Shown one piece after another: positions 47,041 through 58,449 of a DNA stretch of 64,000 nucleotides. The stretch lies in NCBI RefSeq assembly GCF_006151805.1, contig NZ_VDDA01000003.1, positions 581,386 through 645,385 on the forward strand, given 5' to 3'. The notes beneath the pieces are model-generated. The model saw only the letters and a program-made list of their open reading frames with translations, made no database searches and had not been told where the DNA came from. Numbering within the stretch: position 1 is the stretch's first letter; the number at the start of each line of letters is the position of its first letter. Both the position numbers and the translations under genes were made by a program. The DNA comes from Methylobacterium terricola. GTDB taxonomy: Bacteria > Pseudomonadota > Alphaproteobacteria > Rhizobiales > Beijerinckiaceae.

Positions 47041-49440
47041 TCACGCCCCGCCGGCGGCCCGGCGTCGGCGCGGGGCGCGGGCCGGGCCCGCAGCGGCACG
47101 AGGGCGGCGGGTCTTCTTCGCCGGGGCTTCGCGGGCGGGCGCGGCCTTGCCCGTCTTGCCGTCTCCCGCCTTGCCGTCGCCCCCTGCATGGGCGTCGAGG
47201 AAGGCCCGGCAGGCGGCGAAGTCGGTCTCGACCTCGGGCGGCAGCGCCTCGATCCGCTTCTCGCGGGCAAGCGAGGCGGCGAAGCGCAGCATTGCCGGGG
47301 TCGGCGGGCGGGTGCCGCCCTCGCCGGCCGGGGCGAGCTTCGGGCCCGCATGGGTGTTGAGGAAGACCCGGCAGGCCCCGACCTCGCGCGTCGCCTCCGG
47401 GGGGAGGGGGATGCCCTTGCGGGCGGCGAGCGACTTGGCGAACGACACCATCGCGGCGGTCGGCGCGCGGCCGCCGCCACGGGCGGGCGCCTCGGCATCC
47501 ACCTCCAGGCGATCGGCGCCCGACACCGCGCCGATCAGCGCCTCGACCCGGTCGCGGGTGCGCTGGCGAAACGCCTCGGCCCGGCGCATCGCCTCGGCCT
47601 TGGTCGTCGCCCGGCCGATCTCGGCCAGTTCCGATTCGAACACCGCCCGCCCGACCGGGTCGCCATAGGCCGGGAACACCCGGCGCACCGCGGCGACGAA
47701 GGCCAGGCCGACCTCGGTCACGGTGATGGCCGGGTCCTTGCCCTTCAGGAGCGTGATGTAATGGCTCTTGATCAGCTTCGGCAGCACCGCGTCGCGGGTG
47801 GCGGCGGTGCCGAGGCCCTTCGGCTCGGTCGGGTTGGCGGGGTTCTCCAGCGCCCGCTTCAGGGCCGGATCCTCGACCTGGTCGATCAGCCGGCCCATCA
47901 CCACCGGCAATTCGCCCCGGGTGATGCGCCGCGGCGGCTCGGTCCGGGCGGTCTCGATCGTCGGCTCGCCGCCGGTGCTGGCCTCGCCGTCGCGGACCGG
48001 CGGCAGGCGGCCGGTGGTCGGCTCGTCGTCGGCCTTGGCCTTGCCGGGCACGACCTCGTCCTCGTCGGCCTCGGTGCCGTAGAGGGCGCGCCAGCCCGGC
48101 GCCTTCACGACGCTGCCGGTGATCGCGAAGCGCTTGCGGCCGAGCGTCGTCGCGACCTCGGCCGTGACCGTGGTGCGGGCGTCGATCCCGTCGGCCATGT
48201 GGGCGGCGAGAAAGTTCTTGGCGACCAGCAGCCACAGCCGCAGGGCCTCGGGCGCCACGTCGCCCGGGCCCGGCACCTTGCGCAGGGGGACGATGGCGTG
48301 GTGCTCGCCCGGATCCTTGACGTAATGACCCTTCGGCCCACGACGGATCTGCGGCGTGTCGGGCGCGTGGGCGGCGATGTCCTTGTCGGCGGTCGCGATC
48401 GCGGCGATCACCGCGCCGGCGTCCTTGGCCTGCGATTCCGGCAGGTGCACCGATTCGGTGCGGGGATAGGTCAGGTATCCCTTGTCGTAGAGCGCCTGAG
48501 CATGGCGCGCGGTGACCTGCGGATCCCAGCCGAAGCGCTTGGCGCAGGCTCGCGCCAGGGTGTCCTTGGAGAAGAGCTTCGGCGGCGTCCGGCGCACGTC
48601 CTTCTGCACCACCGCGAGCGGGCCGGCCCAGCCCGCCGCCGCGTCGCGGATCGTCTCGGCGTCCTCGATCGCGAAGATCTTCTCCTTCGGCGCGTGCCAG
48701 AGCGTCAGGCGCGCGCCGCTCTCGGTCGTCACCGGCAGGGCGATCTTGTAGAAGTCGCGCGGCACGAAGGTGCGGATGCGCTCCTCGAGATCGGCGAGGA
48801 TCGCCAGCGTCGGCGTCTGCACGCCGCCGAAGCGCCAGGGCTCGCGGAAGGCCGGCGGGCGCAGGCGCAGCGACACCGCCCGGGTGCCGTTGAGGCCGAG
48901 ATGCCAATCCTCGTATTGCCGGCACAGGGCCTCGAGATAGGCGGCGTAGTCGCGCTCGCCGGAATCGTCCTCCTTCGCCAGGAGCCCGAAGGCCCTGCGG
49001 ATCGAGACCTCGTCGAGCGCGCCGAGCCGCAACCGGTCGACCCGTCCGCGCCAGCCGAGATGCTCCAGCACCTCCCAGGCGATCATCGAGCCCTCGCGGC
49101 CCGGATCGGTCGCGATGATCACCCGCTCGACGCCATGGAGCGCCTGGCGGATCGCCGCGAGCTTCGGCGCGTGCGACTGGCCCGAGCGGCCGTGCCCGGG
49201 GGCGACCGGCAGCCGCTCCATCGCGATCGGCAGCGCGTCGAAGCGCCAGGGCTTCCAGTCCGGCCGGATCTCCCCGGGCTCGGCCACCTCCAGCAGGTGG
49301 CCTTCCGCGGCGACGCAGACCGTGCTGGTGGAACGGAAGAACCGCTGCACCTGGCGCATCGCCGAGGGCTTCTCGAAGAAGAACAGCGTTCTGCCAGAGG
49401 ATGTCTTGCCGGATGAGCCGGGGGAGGTGGCCTGCGCCAT
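47041..49440 (-). CDS. Type IA topoisomerase, TopB-like, with altered Toprim motif
   Basis: The product is 799 residues. An N-terminal Toprim domain (E23 in FFFEKPSAM; D112-P-G-R-E116) is followed by the type IA core with catalytic Y325 in GYLTYPRTES and the domain around PKGLGTAATRDAVLPKLI. The usual acidic D-x-D-x-E triad has Gly114 in place of the second Asp. The C-terminus has two copies of a ~70-residue repeat with AM-x2-FA-x-SLA and ACR-x-FL-x2-HA, then a Lys/Arg/Ala-rich tail, instead of zinc fingers. It resembles the TopB-like enzymes often carried by mobile or conjugative DNA. The ATG at 49440 is chosen where homology begins. Confidence 0.85.
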   Translation of the reverse strand: MAQATSPGSSGKTSSGRTLFFFEKPSAMRQVQRFFRSTSTVCVAAEGHLLEVAEPGEIRPDWKPWRFDALPIAMERLPVAPGHGRSGQSHAPKLAAIRQALHGVERVIIATDPGREGSMIAWEVLEHLGWRGRVDRLRLGALDEVSIRRAFGLLAKEDDSGERDYAAYLEALCRQYEDWHLGLNGTRAVSLRLRPPAFREPWRFGGVQTPTLAILADLEERIRTFVPRDFYKIALPVTTESGARLTLWHAPKEKIFAIEDAETIRDAAAGWAGPLAVVQKDVRRTPPKLFSKDTLARACAKRFGWDPQVTARHAQALYDKGYLTYPRTESVHLPESQAKDAGAVIAAIATADKDIAAHAPDTPQIRRGPKGHYVKDPGEHHAIVPLRKVPGPGDVAPEALRLWLLVAKNFLAAHMADGIDARTTVTAEVATTLGRKRFAITGSVVKAPGWRALYGTEADEDEVVPGKAKADDEPTTGRLPPVRDGEASTGGEPTIETARTEPPRRITRGELPVVMGRLIDQVEDPALKRALENPANPTEPKGLGTAATRDAVLPKLIKSHYITLLKGKDPAITVTEVGLAFVAAVRRVFPAYGDPVGRAVFESELAEIGRATTKAEAMRRAEAFRQRTRDRVEALIGAVSGADRLEVDAEAPARGGGRAPTAAMVSFAKSLAARKGIPLPPEATREVGACRVFLNTHAGPKLAPAGEGGTRPPTPAMLRFAASLAREKRIEALPPEVETDFAACRAFLDAHAGGDGKAGDGKTGKAAPAREAPAKKTRRPRAAAGPARAPRRRRAAGGA

Positions 49441-49553
49441 GGCAGCGGGACGCTCCTGGGCGGGCAAAGGGGCCCGAACGAAGCGGGAACATACCGGAGC
49501 GGGGAGGGGTCGGTCAACGCGGGGCTGCGGGGAAAAGAAGGGGCACGGGTTCT

Positions 49554-49766
49554 CCTCTCCCCGCGGGCGGGGAGAGGGCTGTGTCACCGTTCAGGGGACG
49601 CAGCGAGCCCGCGCATCGATCCTATAGGGATCGACGCGAGGGTGAGGGGGGGGGTGCCGGAAGAGCCTCATCCTCAGAGACCCCCTCACCCTCGCTCCGG
49701 CTTCGCCTGCGCTCACTGCGGACCCGACGAGGGGTCCGCAGTCCTCTCCCCGCCCGCGGGGAGAGG
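49554..49766. repeat. Composite intergenic repeat with inverted outer palindromes
   Basis: CCTCTCCCC-GCGGGC-GGGGAGAGG at 49554-49577 and its exact reverse complement CCTCTCCCC-GCCCGC-GGGGAGAGG at 49743-49766 bound the element. Inside are a CGATCC/GGATCG hairpin near 49617-49633 followed by CGAGGGTGAGGGGG, and on the minus strand (49742-49683) copy B of the CTCGTC-loop repeat: an 11-bp stem ACTGCGGACCC/GGGTCCGCAGT, then GCGCAGGCGAAGCCGGAGCG. The rest of 49441-49891 shows no gene. Confidence 0.65.
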
Positions 49767-49891
49767 GGAAGCCCACGTCTCTTTCTGTCCGGTCAGCTCA
49801 GCGGTGACGCTGCCAGCGCCGTCGCGATCGATCCATACCTTCACGCCACGAGCCCACCCGCGAAACGCCGCTTGCGCCCTACGCATTCTTC

Positions 49892-49911
49892 ACATAAAGA
49901 TATCTTTATGT
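49892..49911. promoter_or_regulatory. Perfect 20-bp palindrome upstream of ArsR-metF-metH
   Basis: ACATAAAGATATCTTTATGT is fully self-complementary and AT-rich in a GC-rich region. It ends 29 bp before the regulator start at 49941, so a dimer bound here would block the promoter or ribosome site of the regulator and of the genes behind it. Probably the autoregulatory operator; candidate for the SahR/SAM-type methionine-cycle regulon (inference). Confidence 0.75.
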
Positions 49912-49940
49912 TTCGCATTGGAGGCGAGGAGCCCCACGGT

Positions 49941-50930
49941 ATGACCGCCGCCATTCCCTTCGCCGACGCCCTGAGCGTGCTGCGGGCCGCCGCGGAGGAG
50001 ACGCGCCTGCGCATCCTGGTGCTGCTCGGCGAGGGCGAATTGTCGGTCTCCGACCTCACCGACATCCTGGGCCAGTCGCAGCCGCGGATCTCGCGCCACC
50101 TCAAGCTCCTGGTCGAGGCCGGGCTGGTGGTGCGCCACCGCGAGGGCGCCTGGGCGTTCTTCCGCCTGCGCGAGGGCGTGTCCGGGCTGGTGGCCCCGCT
50201 CATCGCCGCCCTCGACGCGGCGGCGCCGCCGCTCTCCGAGGACCGGGCCCGCCTCCAGGCGGTGCGGGCGCAGCGTGCCGATGCCGCGCAGAGCTTCTTC
50301 GCGCGGCTGGCGCCGCAATGGGACCGGGTGCGCTCGCTCCATGTGCCGGAGGCCACCGTCGAGGCGGCGGTGCTCGACGCGCTCGGGGCGGGCCCGATCG
50401 GCAGCCTCGTCGATCTCGGCACCGGCACCGGGCGGATGCTCGGGCTGCTGGCGCCGCGGGCCGCCCGGGCGACGGGGCTGGATGCCAACCACGCGATGCT
50501 GTCGGTCGCCCGCGCCAACCTCGAGCGCCAGGGCCTGACCCGGATCGATCTGCGCCAGGGCGACATCCACGCGCCGCCTTTCGGCCGGGCGAGCTTCGAC
50601 CTCGTGCTGATCCACCAGGTGCTCCACTACCTCGACGATCCGGCCCGGGCCCTGCGCGAGGCCGCGCGCCTCGTCGCCCCCGGCGGCCGGCTCCTCGTCG
50701 TCGATTTCGCCCCTCACAGCCTGGAATTCCTGCGCGCGGACGAGGCGCATCGCCGTCTCGGCTTCGCCCCCGAGCAGGTCGCGGGCTGGCTCGCCGAGGC
50801 CGGGCTGACCGACGTGCGGCTGCGCGACCTCGCCCCGTCCGGCGGCGTGGAGCACCAGCTCACCGTCACGCTCTGGCTCGCCCATCATCCTGAAGCGGCG
50901 TCGGGTGTGCCCGACCGCGCCGTCGCCTGA
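49941..50930 (+). CDS. ArsR-family regulator fused to SAM methyltransferase domain
   Basis: The product is 329 residues. Residues 1-95 are an ArsR winged helix (ETRLRILVLLGEGELSVSDL, then LGQSQPRISRHLKLL, then GLVVRHREGAWAFFRL). From about 135 a class I methyltransferase follows: motif I VDLGTGTGRML, acidic GLDANHAM, DIHAPPFGRASFDLVLIHQV and VAPGGRLLVVDF. The start at 49941 has GGAGGCGAGGAG upstream; the earlier ATG at 49908 lies within the palindrome. It is 32 bp before metF and upstream of metH. A SAM- or SAH-sensing regulator of the methionine cycle, similar in idea to SahR, is the likely role; true methyltransfer activity is uncertain. Confidence 0.88.
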   Translation: MTAAIPFADALSVLRAAAEETRLRILVLLGEGELSVSDLTDILGQSQPRISRHLKLLVEAGLVVRHREGAWAFFRLREGVSGLVAPLIAALDAAAPPLSEDRARLQAVRAQRADAAQSFFARLAPQWDRVRSLHVPEATVEAAVLDALGAGPIGSLVDLGTGTGRMLGLLAPRAARATGLDANHAMLSVARANLERQGLTRIDLRQGDIHAPPFGRASFDLVLIHQVLHYLDDPARALREAARLVAPGGRLLVVDFAPHSLEFLRADEAHRRLGFAPEQVAGWLAEAGLTDVRLRDLAPSGGVEHQLTVTLWLAHHPEAASGVPDRAVA

Positions 50931-50962
50931 GATCCGACTTTATCCTTTCGCCGAGGCCGCCG

Positions 50963-51877
50963 ATGTACCCCACCGCCTTCCGCCCCAGCCGCGAGAGCCG
51001 CCGCCCGATCCGCGTCTCGTTCGAGTTCTTCCCCCCGAAGACCCCCGAGATGGAGGCGACCCTGTGGTCGTCGATCGAGCGCCTGGCGCCGCTCGGCCCC
51101 AGCTTCGTCTCGGTGACCTACGGCGCCGGCGGCTCGACCCGCGAGCGCACCCACAACACCGTGTCGCGCCTGGTGCGCGAGACCGACCTGAAGCCCGCCG
51201 CCCACCTCACCTGCGTGGCCGCCACCAAGGCCGAGGTCGACGACGTGGTGCGGTCCTATCACGAGGCCGGCGTGCGCCACATCGTGGCCCTGCGCGGCGA
51301 TCCGGCGGAGGGCGTCGGCACCGCCTATACGGCGCATCCGGGCGGCTACGAGCGCTCCTGCGACCTCGTCGCCGGCATCAAGCGCATCGGCGACTTCGAG
51401 GTCTCGGTCTCGGCCTATCCGGAGCGCCACCCGGAGGCCGGCTCCCTCGACCAGGATCTCGACGCGCTGAAGGCCAAGGTCGATTGCGGCGCCGACCGCG
51501 CCATCAGCCAGTTCTTCTTCGACAACGACCTGTTCTTCCGCTACCTCGACCGGGTGCAGTCGCGGGGGATCAACATTCCGATCATCCCGGGCATCCTGCC
51601 GGTGCAGAACTTCAAGCAGGCCGCGAACTTCGCCCGTCGCACCGGCGCCTCGGTGCCGGACTGGCTCGCCGCCCGCTTCGAGGGGCTGGAGGACGACGTC
51701 GCCACCCGCAAGCTGGTGGCCGCGGCGGTCGCCGCCGAGCAGGTGCTGGACCTCGTTGACCGCGGCGTCACCGATTTCCACTTCTACACCATGAACCGCG
51801 CCGACCTCGTCTACGCGATCTGCCACCTGCTGGGCTTGCGCGCGGCGCCGGCGGCGGCGGAGAAGGCGGCGGCGTAA
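50963..51877 (+). CDS. metF: 5,10-Methylenetetrahydrofolate reductase
   Basis: The product is 304 residues with RVSFEFFPPKTPEME at the start (catalytic Glu), SVTYGAGGSTRERT, HLTCVAATKAEV, the RHIVALRGDPAEG flavin loop and ISQFFFDNDLFFRY. It reduces 5,10-methylene-THF to 5-methyl-THF with NADH and FAD, the methyl donor for MetH encoded next. Single-domain bacterial type. Located between the ArsR-methyltransferase gene and metH. Confidence 0.95.
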   Translation: MYPTAFRPSRESRRPIRVSFEFFPPKTPEMEATLWSSIERLAPLGPSFVSVTYGAGGSTRERTHNTVSRLVRETDLKPAAHLTCVAATKAEVDDVVRSYHEAGVRHIVALRGDPAEGVGTAYTAHPGGYERSCDLVAGIKRIGDFEVSVSAYPERHPEAGSLDQDLDALKAKVDCGADRAISQFFFDNDLFFRYLDRVQSRGINIPIIPGILPVQNFKQAANFARRTGASVPDWLAARFEGLEDDVATRKLVAAAVAAEQVLDLVDRGVTDFHFYTMNRADLVYAICHLLGLRAAPAAAEKAAA

Positions 51878-51922
51878 ATCAACCTCGCTCCAGGAGAGTC
51901 TTCCGTAACTGAACCGCAGGAC

Positions 51923-52156
51923 ATGATCGCTCCGCCTCTCCGCGAGATTCGGGCCGACATTGCCGCCTCCCGGGAGGACACCCGGGTCGGGTTCGCGGCG
52001 ATCGATACACGTCTCGACAAGCTCGAGCGGCGCTTCGACAATCTGCGTGAAGCCGTCAACGGCGAATCGGTTCGCGGCCGCTACGCCGCGGCCGAGGTTG
52101 AAGGGCGCCCCGACGCCATCGAGCGACGCTTGGCCCAACTCGAAACCCGGGGCTGA
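51923..52156 (+). CDS. Small hydrophilic coiled-coil protein
   Basis: The product is 77 residues, mostly charged and helical (REIRADIAASREDTRVGF, then IDTRLDKLERRFDNLREAVN, then IERRLAQLETRG) with heptad-like spacing. Codon use is like the neighbours. It sits between metF and metH; a terminator hairpin follows. Function unknown; similar small coiled-coil ORFs are common and may be phage- or IS-derived. Confidence 0.5.
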   Translation: MIAPPLREIRADIAASREDTRVGFAAIDTRLDKLERRFDNLREAVNGESVRGRYAAAEVEGRPDAIERRLAQLETRG

Positions 52157-52176
52157 CTCTCCTTCCGCTCCATGAC

Positions 52177-52202
52177 AACGGGCCGCTCGACCGCGGCCCG
52201 TT
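52177..52202 (+). terminator. Terminator hairpin before metH
   Basis: AACGGGCCGC pairs with GCGGCCCGTT over a 6-nt loop and is followed by CTTCC. If active it would partly separate metH transcription from metF. Confidence 0.55.
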
Positions 52203-52250
52203 CTTCCATTCGCGGCACCGCGCCGCAGACCTCTCCGGAACCTCACCCCG

Positions 52251-56003
<3,753 letters not shown>

Positions 56004-56094
56004 GACGCGCTTGCCTCCGGGGGCGGCCCGTCGTCATGATGGGCCGCCTGAGATGTAAGTCTTCCTGCTCCGCTCAAAATTTGCCGTGAGCCGC

Positions 56095-56264
56095 CCCTTT
56101 CCCGGACGACTGCAGCGTCAGCGGAAGGAGATCCGGGATCCAGCAGAGGAAGTGCCGCGAAGCGGCTCTGCACGCTGCGCCGGTGTAGACATAGAGACGC
56201 TTTGCGACTTTTTGTGCTGGATCCCGGATCTCCTTCCACTTCGTTTCAGTCGTCCGGGAAAGGG
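56095..56264. repeat. Long inverted repeat in the metH-lipoprotein gap
   Basis: Two arms of about 50 nt are nearly perfect complements: an outer CCCTTTCCCGGACGACTG block (56095-56112 with 56247-56264) and an inner 23-nt block (56123-56145 with 56215-56237) around a ~70-nt centre. As RNA it would form a long hairpin. It resembles a short non-autonomous mobile element or a stable RNA element. The rest of 56004-56405 has no gene. Confidence 0.65.
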
Positions 56265-56405
56265 CGGGGCCTCGGTCGCCCATTGGTCACGAAGCCCGTG
56301 GAGGATATGGATCCCAACACCGGCCTTAGGCTTGACCACCGCACCCGCCCCGGCTCAAAGCTTGGGCTCAAGGGCGCCGACAGGATCGGGCGGGAAGGAT
56401 CGGGG

Positions 56406-56831
56406 ATGCGGACAGGACCAGGGAGGCTCGCCCTCGTCGCCGTGGCGGGGGCCGTCGCGGCGGCGGCCGGCTGCACCGAATTCTCCTACATCTCGAAGAC
56501 CTATGTCGGCCTGCCCCCGCAGGTGGTCACGATCGGCTGCAACGACCCTTACGAGGTCTACGACCAGCGCCGGGAGCGCAAGGTCCTGATCGTCTCGAAC
56601 GGCCTGCGGGAATTCACCGGTTGCGGCCTCGACGGCAAGGACCCGGCGCTGACCCGCCGGCGCCGCTTCTCGGAGGCCGCCGCGACCTACCTGCGTGAGA
56701 CGGCGCGGGAGACCTGCACCATCGTCGGCGAGACGGTGTTCACCGACCTTCAGACCGAGTTCGTCTATTCCTGCGCCGAGCCGATCGAGAAGCCCGGCAC
56801 CAAGGTGCCGCGCCTGCCGGGCCGGTACTGA
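56406..56831 (+). CDS. Small lipoprotein, hypothetical
   Basis: The product is 141 residues with a lipoprotein signal (LALVAVAGAVAAAAGC; lipid Cys at residue 22) after ATG 56406. The mature part is small, with four further cysteines (IGCND, TGCGL, ETCTI, YSCAE) that could form two disulfides. It is not recognised. It would be anchored to the outer or inner membrane facing the periplasm. An AGGATCGGGG stretch precedes the start. Confidence 0.7.
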   Translation: MRTGPGRLALVAVAGAVAAAAGCTEFSYISKTYVGLPPQVVTIGCNDPYEVYDQRRERKVLIVSNGLREFTGCGLDGKDPALTRRRRFSEAAATYLRETARETCTIVGETVFTDLQTEFVYSCAEPIEKPGTKVPRLPGRY

Positions 56832-56910
56832 CCCGTCGCGGCTGAACCCCCCGCCGCCCCGTCGCGTTGGACCGGCGGCGCGGCACCGCGCCCTGAGGGG
56901 AGGGGAAGCC

Positions 56911-57420
56911 GTGCGGAGCGTCCTGGCAGCCTGCCTGTCTCTCGGCCTTGCCCCCGCCGCCGGGGCGCAAGCCGCGCCCGCGGAGGCGCCGCTCACCCTC
57001 CGCTTCGTCGCGCCCGAACGCTACACCGATGCGGAGAGCCGCACCGGCTCCGGACCGACCCTGCGGACCACGATCGGCGGGTTGGAGCGGATCTTTCGCG
57101 ATCTTGCCGGGCGGACGCTCCGGCCGGGTCAGAGCCTGACCCTCGACGTGCTCGACATCGACCTCGCGGGCATCGACCTGCCCGGGGCCGGTCCCACCGC
57201 CCCGCGCCTCGTCTCCGATGCCACGCCGCCGCGGATCCGCCTGCGCTACGCCCTCGCGGAGCGCGGCCGCGTGGTCCTCGCGGCGGAGGAGACGGTGACG
57301 GACATCAATTTCCTGCTCCGCGCCCGGCCGGGCGGGTCATCGAGCCTCGCTTACGAGCGCGACATCCTGGCCGACTGGTTCGCCGCGCGGATCGCCCGGC
57401 GGGAGCCGCCGCGGGGTTGA
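56911..57420 (+). CDS. Periplasmic DUF3016-family protein
   Basis: The product is 169 residues starting at GTG with GAGGGGAGGGGAA upstream. A Sec signal (LAACLSLGLAPAAGAQA) is followed by the DUF3016 pattern: LRFVAPERYTDAE, a linker to LDVLDIDLAG, and a C-terminal DILADWFAARI. DUF3016 proteins are small exported proteins without a known task. It follows the lipoprotein gene by 79 bp on the same strand. Confidence 0.75.
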   Translation: MRSVLAACLSLGLAPAAGAQAAPAEAPLTLRFVAPERYTDAESRTGSGPTLRTTIGGLERIFRDLAGRTLRPGQSLTLDVLDIDLAGIDLPGAGPTAPRLVSDATPPRIRLRYALAERGRVVLAAEETVTDINFLLRARPGGSSSLAYERDILADWFAARIARREPPRG

Positions 57421-57423
57421 CCC

Positions 57424-57636
57424 TCACTCCTCGCCCGCGACGGGCGGGTGCGGGAAGGTGCGCTCGGCCGCGTCGCCGGCGGCCGCCAGCATCGCCCGGG
57501 CGAAACGGCGCGCCTCGGCCCGGTCGAGGGCGATCGCCGCCGTGACCGGGGCGCCGCCGAGGTCGGCAAGGTCCAGTTCGAGCCGCACGCCCGCCTCGGT
57601 CGGAACCACCCGCAGGGTCCAATCGCGATCGCTCAT
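57424..57636 (-). CDS. Small conserved-looking protein, hypothetical
   Basis: The product is 70 residues (DWTLRVVPTEAGVRLELDLA, then AAIALDRAEARRFARAML) with an amphipathic beta-then-helix layout and normal codon use. It has no signal or membrane segment. It converges with the DUF3016 gene and is divergent from the Fae homologue. Function unknown. Confidence 0.55.
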   Translation of the reverse strand: MSDRDWTLRVVPTEAGVRLELDLADLGGAPVTAAIALDRAEARRFARAMLAAAGDAAERTFPHPPVAGEE

Positions 57637-57787
57637 CCGTCCGCATCAACTCTTGCCCGGGCGCACATCCCCGAGACATCGGCCCTATAGACCAATTTCC
57701 GGGCAGGTCGATGGGGTCGTCGCCGTTGACGGTGCGGCCGCCGCCGTGGTCGACCCGCGCCGGGACGCGAATCGAGGGAATCGGACC

Positions 57788-58333
57788 ATGAGCGAGATCA
57801 TCTTCCGCACCGGCGAGGCCACGGTGCTGGCGGCCGAGGGCCAGTACACCGACGCGATGCCCGAGGTTCTGATCGGCTCGGTGCGCGGGCCGGTCGGCCA
57901 GGCCTTCGCGTCGATGATGGGCCAGGTCCAGGGCCATACGAGAATGTTCGTGGTGCGCGACCTCAACCAGCTGGTGCGCCCGGCCACGATGATGACCACC
58001 AAGGCGACGATCCATACCGCCGAATACGTCGAGCTGCTCGGTGGCGTGGTCCAGGCCGCGACCGGCGACGCCATCGTCGACTGCATCATCGAGGGCATCC
58101 TGCCCCGCGACGGGCTCGACGAGCTGTGCATGATCATCATGATCTGGCTCGACCCGCGCTGCCCCGAGGATCCCAACCTCGACCGCAAGGACCTGTACCG
58201 CACCAACTACGAGGCGACGAAGCTCGCCATCGCCCGGGCGCTGAAGGGCGAGCCGAGCGTCGACGAGCTGATCGCCAACCGCCACACGGTGCGCCACTAC
58301 GCCCTCGAGGGCGTGCTCGACGACGAGGCCTGA
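57788..58333 (+). CDS. Formaldehyde-activating-enzyme homologue (Fae2-like)
   Basis: The product is 181 residues. The conserved Fae core is seen in EVLIGSVRGPVGQAFASMMG, RPATMMTTKATIHTAEY, GDAIVDCIIEGILPRDGLDE and NYEATKLAIARALKGEPS. Fae condenses formaldehyde with tetrahydromethanopterin in methylotrophs. The N-terminal position that aligns with the proposed catalytic His17 of Methylorubrum Fae holds Met in TDAMPEV, so this is the Fae-like paralogue (Fae2 type) whose role is less clear. GAGGGAA precedes the ATG. It is a strong pointer to a Methylobacterium-like host. Confidence 0.88.
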   Translation: MSEIIFRTGEATVLAAEGQYTDAMPEVLIGSVRGPVGQAFASMMGQVQGHTRMFVVRDLNQLVRPATMMTTKATIHTAEYVELLGGVVQAATGDAIVDCIIEGILPRDGLDELCMIIMIWLDPRCPEDPNLDRKDLYRTNYEATKLAIARALKGEPSVDELIANRHTVRHYALEGVLDDEA

Positions 58334-58449
58334 CAGGTCTTCCCGGCGGGCGTCTGCGCAGTTGACCGCAGCTTGACAGCACCGCAAGGTGCGCCGCCCG
58401 CCATCTAAACACCGCGCGCGGGCCGTCCATCATGCCTTGGGGCTATACG

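Noticed and set aside
51878..52250. SAM or SAH riboswitch before metH
   Set aside because: No recognisable riboswitch core; the gap holds a small ORF and a simple terminator hairpin, and control by the upstream palindrome and ArsR-type protein is a better fit.
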